Origin: Spirogloea muscicola
Lineage: Eukaryota; Streptophyta; Zygnematophyceae; Spirogloeales; Spirogloeaceae
DNA length: 14,781 nucleotides
NCBI GenBank assembly: GCA_009602725.1
Contig: WELB01000168.1
Coordinates: 286,042 to 300,822 of the forward strand
Reading direction: 5' to 3'
Part shown: piece by piece, positions 6,244 to 14,781 of the stretch
How the letters are laid out: every line of letters starts with the position of its first letter
How positions within the stretch are numbered: position 1 is the stretch's first letter
Notes under the pieces: generated by a model
Database searches by the model: none
What the model saw: the letters and a program-made list of their open reading frames with translations, nothing else
Told to the model about the DNA's origin: nothing
Position numbers and translations under genes: made by a program

Positions 6244-9200
6244 ATGGCCATGGCCATGAGCGAGCTCGCCGTGGAGGCCAAGGAGGCTGCCGCGCGTGAG
6301 CTCGCCAAGCTCCTGCCCTTGCCCGACTCCCTCGCCTCCATCCCTGCCCTGCGCGCCGACTACACCCAGCGCCACCAGGTCTCCTGCCCCCTCCCTGAGG
6401 CCCTTCCTTGGTTCTCCTCCCTTCTGCGTCGTGGCGCTTCCCCGAGCTTCACCTGCTGGTGGCGGTCCCTCCGAGCCCTTGCGCCATCTCCGACTTGACC
6501 AGCAGGCAGCTCACGCCGCAGGCGCCTGTCGTCGCCGTGCAGGCCAATGATGCGCAGCTGAGCACGGGCGTCATGACACAAGTGGACGAGGCGCGCGCTG
6601 GCATCGATGCGCTGGCCAAAGCCCAGGCCTCCATTGCGGAGCTGCGCCAGAACTTTGTCACCATTGAGAAGTATTTAGCTTCTTCCCTGCACCGCAAAGA
6701 TAGCTGCCCAGCAATGTCGCTTCACGAGGCTGCACTCAGAAGGGGAGCAAGAGCCATTTGGCTGCAGGCAATCTATTCAGGCTCGCTCTGCTTCACATGT
6801 GCGAGAATATTCATTACTTTAGAGTCCTCGCTCATGCCACTCTGTTGATGCGTGAAGACGTCGACAAGCACGCAGCACATGCTCTGCATTACCCTTACTG
6901 CGTAGTACACCTTGCAGGTTATGCGCAGAATGCGAGGTGTTGATCGACAATCACGAACAGATCAAGCTTCTCAGCAATGCACGTAACAACCTGGCAACCA
7001 CTCTCAAGGTGCTTATCCATGCCTTATCAGGCCGTGATTGCAGAGGCTGTGGTGAGTTGGCCATAGGAGGCAAGAAGCTGCTATGTAAATGTGACTGCTG
7101 TGCCCACCTTCTTGACCAGTCACTGCAATTTCTCCTCTGGGAGGTTCTGCTGGTTCTTCACAACACCTAGACTGCTGTTAGCATGCCCAGACCAGGTTGC
7201 AAGCAGGAAGGAGGAATTTACGCGCTGACTGAGGTGGCTGAGTGCATGGGTTTGCTCTCAAGGATGTTGAAGGAATGATGTCAATCTCCGTGAAGGCCGC
7301 TGAGGCAAGGGCCTCACTCAGCAACGACAAGGAGCTTGTAAATACGTATGAGGTAAGCAAAGTTCTGCTTCTGCCATGGCGACTCTGTGCATAGCTCACT
7401 TAGCAATTCATGTGAGCTGCATGATCATCGCAGATCATTACGTGGACGACGTCTGCTGACAAAAGTACTCTCCGCATACCTTCTGCATGCAGAGGCTGTC
7501 TGCACTGGAGGGAAAGCGCAGGTTTGCTCTTGCTGCTGCCTCTTCCCACCAAGAAGAGGCCGGAAAGCTAAGGTCAGTAGTAATCAACTGTTCTTGGACA
7601 CTGCATGTCATCTTAACACCACAATAAGCGTGCATGCCACAAGAGCAAGCCTCTTAGTGCAGAAGCTACATGGCTGAGTGGCCAGTTCTTTGTCCTGCAG
7701 AGAGTATTTCGACGACGTGAGTAGGACAAAGGTCACATTTGAGCAGACCCTCTGGGGATACATACGAGATTTCCACAGGCTTGGCAAGGAGAGGTTGTTT
7801 CCTGTGCTTACTTCACAGACCTGTCCGCACTTGTGCATCTGCGAGACTAGCGTAGATTGGAGAGGAAGGTTATGCACCTACAATTTGAACCACGGTGTGA
7901 GTTCGACTGAAGATGGCCGTTACTCACCGTTCGACCAATATGCTATCAGAAGGCCTTTGCATCTCATTGCTCCATGAATCTGACACCTACTTTTTCTCGG
8001 CCCCTATCAGCCCTCAGACGCTGGTCCGAGCTCTCAGGTAAGACCCGCCTAAGCAGCACAGCTTGTTGCCCACATCATGTCCGTTAATCTTGTCTGCAAA
8101 TGTCAAATCTTCACTCTTCTCTTTGAGGGCAAGGCAATCATGCACAGAGTCGATCATGTGGGAACATTGGGCCATGGTATACATTTTCACCGCCACCACT
8201 GAGGCCAGAACGACGCACGTCCTCCGTCGTCTTCGTGGAGTAACTTCTGATACGTCCATTACCTTGACAATGCCAGGGTAGTGGAGATGCAGGAGGCGCT
8301 GGATCGACAACTGGCGGAGGAGGAAGCTGAGAGTGGTTCCAGTGGCCTCAGATCGGCTAAGCCTGCGGGTGCAGCACCCCTGCATGAGAGAACCTCAGAT
8401 AAAGGTTACAAGGATCGTGCATATGATGAGATTAGCAAGGCAGTAGACGACCGTTTTTCGGATCTCCTTACCAGGGTGAGTTGCCACTCTCTGTGCCTTG
8501 TCCTGTCATTGTCGCTGTGTTCAAACCTTGCCTGGATTTTGTCAGTCGGACTGCAGAAGGTCCTAACCCCTACATACACCAAGGGTATACTAGGCAGATC
8601 ATGTGCTGATCTGTAAGGAGGTGGGTTCATGTGCTTGCAGCTGGTACCGGAGGACCTACCAGCTGCTCTTGAGGAAGCATCGGCTGTAAGAAGTCTCAAC
8701 AGTAGTAACCCAATCCCTGTATATGAGACTGTGTGGCATTTTCCATTAATGTCTCGCTCACTTTGATGTGGGAGTTTTGTCTCTGCAGATTGCAGCTGAG
8801 CTATCGGATGTGTATGACTACGTTGCTCCGTGCTTCCCTCCCAGGTTACAGCCCAGAATGCTGATGTACAGCTATCTGTTGCAAGCTGTGCATTCAATAG
8901 CTGTTATTCTGAGCACTTCTCTTTATTTCTCAACCTGCCACAGGTATCAAATTTTCCAGTTTGTGGTACAGGTCTACACGCGGCACTTTGTTCAGATGCT
9001 GCAAAGACTGGGCGATCGAGCCGATAGTCTTACAAATATTGAGATCCTTAAGGTACATGCTGCAGTATGCAGTCAGCTGTGAGAGGACTTGGGGTATCAG
9101 CTATGAAATTTGGCAAGCTGCTCTCTGCCTCTCTCCTGCAGTAGCTCGTCATACGTACTTGTTGAACTTACAATCTCCTCCTCTGATGGATCCACTGGCA

Positions 9201-12200
9201 TGCCCAGGTCATAGCCTGGCTAGATCAATACGAAGAACAGATGCTACAATTGGGAATTGACGAGGCCATTGAGACGATGCCAGCTGAAAGTGGATCACTT
9301 GATGCCCTTATGAACGTTTATGTCCACCGGATGAAAAGCACCATGAAAGTGGGCGTCCAACATTCCCAAAATTGAGTCTTAGCAACTTCATTGTGCAGAT
9401 AATAGTCCCCTTGTTAGCAAGCACATTTCACTTCTGCACAAGCTGTAGTGTTGCTGTTTCTGCATCTCGGTCATATCTAAACTTAACACGAAGGCGCCTT
9501 AACCAGTACGAGCCATGCTGCGAAATCTGGAGTCTGTGAGATCATATGGGGTCTTTCGATGGATCCTTTCATCAGCATGATACGACTGCTACGACTGCAT
9601 GTTCTGTGCAGCAATGGTACATGAACATTCTTGAACATGACAAGGTGAGCCCATGGTCGTTCAGCTCACAGCATCACATACCATGCTGTCTATACAGTAG
9701 ACCGTGTACATCAGTTGTATGCCTCTTGCTGGTAGGTAGAAGAACCTTCTCTTCCTGACTGAAAGAACGTCAGGTAGAAGCGGTAGCTTGTGAGCTGACC
9801 ATGACCTCATCGCCATACCACCACAGACGGAGCAGCCAAAGAAATCTGAAGATGGGAAGATGTGGACTCCAGCTCCCACTGACCTCTTCCGGATACTGGG
9901 GGAGCAGATTGCACTAGTGCAAGAAAATAGTGCTGGAGTCATGCTTTTCAAGACTGGCGCCACTGTTGTTCAGGTAGTAGTAACCCATGAAAGGCTTGTG
10001 TGCTGCTTCCTCCTCATGTGTGAGGCAGAATGATCTGTTGCATTTCTGCTTGTTTTGCATCAATCACATGGCTGACAATGACATAGGCCGTCAAAGCAGG
10101 TAATGCTGGACTTTCAAGACGCAGAGAGGATGCGTTTCAAAGAACCAGTGGCAGAAGTCGGGCTGGAAGCTCTCTGCGCCATGGTAAGACGAGCAATTGA
10201 CTCCCTTTTTGTACTTACATTACTGCACATCTGTCTTAGCAAGCTCTGCAATTACCTTGGATCTTGAAGCCAGCAAGCTGCTAAAGCAGTCATGCCATTG
10301 GGCGCTGCATGTGACGAACAAGATGTGTCATTGTGCAGGTAAACAACAATATAAGGTGCCATGATTTGGCTGCTGAGCTCAGTAATACCCTTGTCGATTC
10401 TTTGGACCCGCGCTACGCTGAACAGGTGCCTTGCATGATTGACAGCTCAAAGCAGTGCTCAATGAACACAGACACATACACAAATTTGTTATCTAGGAGC
10501 CTCTTCTACAAGATGGGCGCGAGTACTGTGCTACTAGCGACATCATCTCACTGTCATGAGATTTGCCTGTCTGGAGCTACAAATACTGTTTTTCACTTTC
10601 CATTGGACAAAGACTAAAGTGACGTTCTGCCTGATGTTGTATTTGATAGCTAGACATAGAGGCAGCATCAAATGGATTCTTGGATGTTGCAAAGGTGAGA
10701 GTCTGCCCTTCTTGCATCCTTTGAGCTTGCCAATGCACCCGTGTGAGCCTGCATGGTCACAGACGATGTGACAGTGAGCAGCACGGCATTGGCAGGAGGC
10801 TGTAACAATGATTGTTGAGGTTATCTTTGATGATCCTGGCGTCAAGGACCTCCTCAACAAGTTGTACCAAGCAGGTGAAGACAGAGTCCTTGGAGTTGTT
10901 ACTGTATCCTTGCAGGTTGTGTAATACAACTCGGCACTGCAAGAGAGTAGACATGCACTTGATAGCTGAGAATGCAGTCTGCGTGTGGTTTTCTGATTGT
11001 GCAGAGTGGCAAGAGGCATTGGTCACGGAGTATCTTGCGGAAACATTTCGAGATTACTTTGCCGACGTCAAGCAGTATGGCTCTGATTGCTCATGCTGTG
11101 CTGCGAAATTCCTTTGCTAGTCTGCCTGATATTCAGGGAAGTAAGCTGCTGAGTGACACTGATGGTGTTGCTGGTTAGCCACGGGATACATGTTGAGATC
11201 ATCTGGCAGACAGGACGAGTGGATGAACCCACGTCACTGAGAGCCTATCCATGCAAACTGAGAAGGCCTGCCATGGTAACCCAGGTTTGTGGAGGATCGC
11301 TCATTTCGGCACTTTGCAGAGGCTTGCTTGGATCGCAGTGTCCTTGTCTACATTGATCGCCTCCTTCTGCAGGTCAGAACCTTGCTACAGCTGCGTTCAG
11401 AAGCTCGCAAAAGTCAGCTTAGTGCACCCTCTAGTTGAGCTTCTCCTTTCTGGTTTTATGCTGCTTGGCACCTGCAATCAGGATTTGTTCTCCCAGTGCC
11501 TTGCAATCAATGATCACAGCACAGCAAGATGGTCAAGGAGTCAAGGACTAGTCCTGAGATCGAAAATGGTCATCAAGTCTGACCAATACTGTGGCAATCT
11601 GCAGAAATCCTACATCAACGAAGCAATGATAGAGCGCCTCAAGTTGGACGAGGATGTCCTCGCTGAGTTATTCAAGGAGAGCATTAATGAAGCGGTCTGT
11701 ATTTCCCTCTCCAGCTGCTGCCCCACAGGCAGACTCGAATGAACAATCACTGCATGTGGACGGCACCTGCTTTGCATTGCTGGCGCATTGCAGGGAGTGA
11801 CTAGATGTTTGTCTGTGCAGAAAGTGGAGAAGCGATTGCAGCCCATGGCAGATCTTAGAGAATTGGCTTCTTCAGATTCTGTGGAGTCTGTCACATTGGT
11901 TTACACCAACTTGCTGAATAGCCATCCAGACTGCACGGTATGCATGGACATGCTCTGTAGTCACTGTAGCTGCCATCGGCCTGGACATTGATTCATAAAA
12001 GCTGCATATTTGGGACAGACTAACTAGGATCCTTCTTGATTATCGACAGCCCTTCATCGTGGAGAGACTGATGGCTTTACGGGAAGACATACCAAAGAAG
12101 GAAGCCAAGGAGGTGAGGCGAGCAGCTCTGAGTGCTTGCTCAAGCAGCTAATGGCATGGCAAGGCAGGAGTTGCAGTGTCTGTGCAAGCTCATGTACCTA

Positions 12201-12329
12201 AGTAGTACTGGCGTGTCCTGCGCGCAGGTGGTTGCTGAATGCCGGGATGTCTACAACAGTATGCTGGCAAATAAGGCCCCTTCATCAGGAGGGCTGTTTA
12301 GCCAACTAACCCTGCTACGAAAGAGATGA
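6244..12329 (+). CDS. SEC6: Exocyst complex subunit SEC6 (EXOC3), complete, 24 exons
   Basis: Exons: 6244-6378, 6543-6670, 6918-7008, 7263-7352, 7493-7572, 7701-7793, 8011-8037, 8277-8475, 8641-8685, 8789-8844, 8944-9052, 9208-9348, 9612-9644, 9827-9973, 10100-10183, 10339-10425, 10650-10694, 10796-10874, 11005-11074, 11285-11372, 11605-11694, 11821-11937, 12050-12112, 12228-12329. They sum to 2199 nt (732 residues plus TGA), near the length of plant SEC6 (about 750). SEC6 is a core subunit of the octameric exocyst, which tethers secretory vesicles to the plasma membrane. Plant-like landmarks in order: [192 protein letters not shown] and [18 protein letters not shown]. The ATG at 6244 has a purine at -3 and G at +4; Mets at 6250 and 6256 are alternatives. 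Exon 17 rests on an acceptor without a pyrimidine tract but fits the frame and homologue exactly. Confidence 0.97.
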
Positions 12330-12834
12330 TTGGTGCTCGTCTCCTCGAAGCAGCACTTATGCCTTTTCCTGGCTCAGTCCTGTGGGCAGGGCATGTACGT
12401 GAAGTGCCACGCACCCGACCTACAAAAGTCATCACCTGTGCATGTAAGCCAGATGAGCAGACTGAAGAGGAGCTGGCTCGCTTGAATGAGGGCCTGCATG
12501 GAAAAGCCGGGAAAAGTGGAATGACATGAGTGCACCATCATTGTGCAGATCATCAGCTACGCAATCTGTGGACATTCTTGCAAGCCTCGAAAACGACTGC
12601 AGCGACGAGGATCTGTCAGAAGCGATGCAAGGCAGCTGTCAGCTACAAGCATCGTGAACCAATTCCTCCATTGTGCACGATGGAGTGAAGTAGGAACATG
12701 GGAGATGAAACCACAGCATCACGGATACCAAACGCTTTTCACCTCAGGAGCTTCTTCAGTTGGTGCACTTTGCAGCTTCTCCAAGCTGGTCACAGTCTGG
12801 CTCAACCAACTCATCAAGCTCGTCATCTCATGTC
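12330..12834. other. Convergent spacer between SEC6 and HISN3 with intron-like unit, unassigned
   Basis: These 505 bases should contain both 3' untranslated regions. A GT-AG unit of typical size lies at 12444-12548: GTAAGC donor, TTGTGCAG acceptor. A frame after that acceptor reads SVDILASLENDCSDEDLSEA, and a later frame near 12712-12760 reads DTKRFSPQELLQLVHFAAS. I recognise neither and found no convincing start codon. A TGTAA word at 12443-12447 could be a polyadenylation signal for SEC6 but overlaps the putative donor. The segment may be a spliced 3' untranslated region, an alternative SEC6 end, an unrecognised small gene or chance. Confidence 0.4.
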
Positions 12835-14781
12835 TCAGCCTCGCTGTTGCTGCTGCCTGTGCCACTTCAGAACGTCTGCATAGGGAAGATCGCCTCCAAA
12901 GATATCCAGCGCGCTCCCAACTGTGATGTCCACAGTGCCTTGTCCAAGTACATTCACTCTCTCCAAGTCATCCAAGGTCCTTGCGCCTCCGGCGTATGTT
13001 ACAGGGATCTGGGAGACGGAACACCAAAGTGTCATGTCAGCCATGTCAGCATGTTGTTGCCTGCCTCTAGGTGTGTATACTCATGTCTCTTCACAGCCCC
13101 GCCTCCTTGGCTGACAACTGTAGCAACAAGTGTCACCAGATCTCAAGGCAGTTGTAGGCAGTAAGCTGCTCACCTGAGATGCAAAGCTGAGCAGAGATAC
13201 CAGCTCATCATCAATACCTAACCTGCAAGAAAGGCCAGTTCTGAATCTACCATGCTTGCTTAAGTTGATCATTGATACACTCTTGTTTGACTCCTTGGTA
13301 ATGCACACCTGCAGTAGAAGAGGACCAGCAAGCAGGGCAGTTGTTGCGTCGCACCTCATGCCTTCTACATCAACCCCGTGTACCAAGAACTCGTCAGTGA
13401 AGCCTGCAAGCTCTTCCAGTGTCTTTGGGGTCACTGCTACATCTGTGTAGTGTTGCCACCGGTCGGTCACCACATAATATCGTCCATCCTGAATGACATC
13501 GAGCGTGTTATGTTCAACAAATCGGCAGTGTCACTGTCATCAGATGTTTCAAAAGCATAGAGGCTCAGATTGCAATTTCAACGGGTATTGTCCAGACGCA
13601 GATGAGGTGTATTCCTGTCCCAGGCCTTTGTACTGAGAAAATGAAGCAGTATCAATGGTCTCGGCTCTGTATATTGACATACCTTCTTGCGACAGCTGAG
13701 GTCAAGGACCAGGTGTTCCTTGCCCACTGCTGCAACTAAGGCTTGAAGCCTACCCATATCAACTACCCCCCCTTTGAAGACGTACTGCACAAGCAAGGAA
13801 ACAACAGCTTGTCAAGCTGTTGACCAAGATAAGCAGCCAATGCGGTGGGCTCTGTCCAATGGAAGCTACCTTGATGAGAAGAAGACATCGTAGGGGCATG
13901 TTTGCTAAGACGCCCAGGCTCCTAGGTACCTCTAGCTTGCCAGCATGCAAGGCCTCACCCGATGACCGAGGTCAGGACAGCACGATCGCAGGCCATGTGA
14001 GGCACAGTCGCTTTGCGAGGCATAGTCTGACTCAGAGCCAACGCATCACTGGGGTCGCAAATCATCAGCGACAAGGTGCCCACCGAGGTGACAATGACAT
14101 GGCTGGCCCCAGCATCAAGGTACTCCTTGGCATTGTCTGCGTTGATTCCACCACCAACCTGCAATCCACCTGCCAGCCAGCAGAACTAGTGCTGAGTCAG
14201 GGCGGCCACAAAGGCTTGGAGGCTTAGAGCTGAGCTATGGGCCACGCCAGGAGCCCGAGGGATGGGGCTGCACTGCGCTTGGAGACAACCAGGACTTGGG
14301 GGTCAGACAGGGGAGGGGCTTCTGGCTTTGGCGCCTCTAGCGCGGAGCGCCGTGAGTGAGATGCAGGCCGGTAGAGCACCTGGGTGTGCGGCCAGCGCCT
14401 CCCGCGCCGCTGCCTGGCTGGCTGGGTCGGCGCCCAGCATGATGACGTGGCCCCCAGACAGGCCATCTTGGCGGTACAGCTCAGCGTACTCGCGGGCGGA
14501 CTTGTCCGACTCGAAGTTGGTGACGAGGCTGGCGCTGCCGGTGGTCGGATGCGCGACGTCGCGCAGCGTGGACCCGACAATCTGCTTCACCTTGCCCTGC
14601 GGGCAGAAGGGCGCGGGCTGGGGTGAGGCCAAGGAGCCGGGGGGGGCTGAGGCGGGAGGGGTCCAGGGGGCGGGGGAAGGAGGCGGAGCACCTGGTGGAT
14701 GTCGATGCAGGGACGGAAGCGGGCGGCGGAGCGCGGGCGCGGCGGCGGCGACGGCAGCGGCGGCGCGGGGGCGGAGGGCGG
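12835..14781 (-). CDS. HISN3: ProFAR isomerase (HisA/HISN3), histidine biosynthesis, 5'-partial, 7 exons visible
   Basis: Exons in coding order: 14781-14692 (continues past the window), 14596-14380, 14169-14084, 13784-13683, 13488-13355, 13222-13174, 13008-12835 (stop TGA). Visible coding length is 852 nt, 283 residues plus stop, in one frame. The enzyme is the TIM-barrel Amadori isomerase converting ProFAR to PRFAR, in plastids in plants. Landmarks: [20 protein letters not shown] (PCID holds the family's N-terminal catalytic Asp), [103 protein letters not shown] and [18 protein letters not shown] (second phosphate-binding half). The [11 protein letters not shown] block marks the eukaryotic, plant/fungal-type HisA. 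The first visible residues are Pro/Ala/Ser/Arg-rich, as expected for the end of a plastid transit peptide. The start codon is not in the window. Confidence 0.96.

Noticed and set aside
8014-8385. Minus-strand 123-codon open frame within SEC6.
   Set aside because: It straddles a SEC6 intron and exon 8. The plus-strand exon matches SEC6 exactly, and the minus frame has no similarity I recognise.
12326-12529. ATG at 12326 overlapping the SEC6 stop (ATGA), as in a translationally coupled second gene.
   Set aside because: This is a spliced nuclear eukaryotic gene, where ATGA coupling is not expected. The frame has no recognised product and overlaps a plausible 3' untranslated region. The segment is kept only as an open question.
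12760-13164. Long plus-strand frame running into the HISN3 locus.
   Set aside because: Beyond about 12835 it is the antisense shadow of the HISN3 last exon, whose minus-strand protein is clearly conserved.
1-14781. A functional gene cluster or new multi-gene system.
   Set aside because: NECAP, GRXS16, SEC6 and HISN3 have unrelated roles, lie on alternating strands and have separate flanks. Nothing suggests co-regulation.

Overview
This is a stretch of nuclear genome from a member of the green lineage, most likely a chlorophyte green alga (perhaps a trebouxiophyte; the clade is my inference). Every gene is cut by many short GT-AG introns. The proteins resemble land-plant homologues: a GIY-YIG/CGFS glutaredoxin of the GRXS16 type found in plastid-bearing organisms, a plant-type histidine-pathway isomerase, a plant-like SEC6 and a NECAP adaptor. 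An interstitial tract of the CCCTAAA heptamer is also present. Gene 5' ends are very GC-rich, while later exons and introns are close to balanced.

Four protein genes account for nearly all the coding sequence. (1) Positions 46-2093, + strand: 3' seven exons of a NECAP-family clathrin-accessory gene; its 5' end lies before the window. (2) Positions 4389-2608, - strand: four-exon GRXS16-like gene, convergent with NECAP. Its putative transit-peptide region holds an ambiguous base (4334) and an apparent one-base frameshift. (3) Positions 6244-12329, + strand: complete 24-exon exocyst SEC6/EXOC3 gene. The exon set sums to 2199 nt, an intact 732-residue frame. (4) Positions 14781-12835, - strand: seven exons of the HISN3/HisA isomerase gene, convergent with SEC6; its start codon lies beyond the right edge.

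The non-genic parts are a 514-base convergent spacer (2094-2607), a 1.85-kb divergent spacer between GRXS16 and SEC6 (4390-6243) and a 505-base convergent spacer (12330-12834). The middle one is the only repeat-rich area. It has two dispersed repeat modules (A, four copies; B, two copies), small hairpins, an interstitial telomere-like tract and an adjoining perfect 24-bp inverted repeat. The last spacer holds an intron-like unit and short coding-like frames I could not assign.

The four genes are unrelated housekeeping functions: endocytic/TGN coat accessory, plastid Fe-S/redox, exocytic vesicle tethering and plastid histidine synthesis. I see no operon, cluster, mobile-element gene or defence system. 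I do not think a new biological system is present; the observations most worth checking are the repeat/telomeric spacer, the GRXS16 frame break and missing second cysteine, and the unexplained segment between SEC6 and HISN3.
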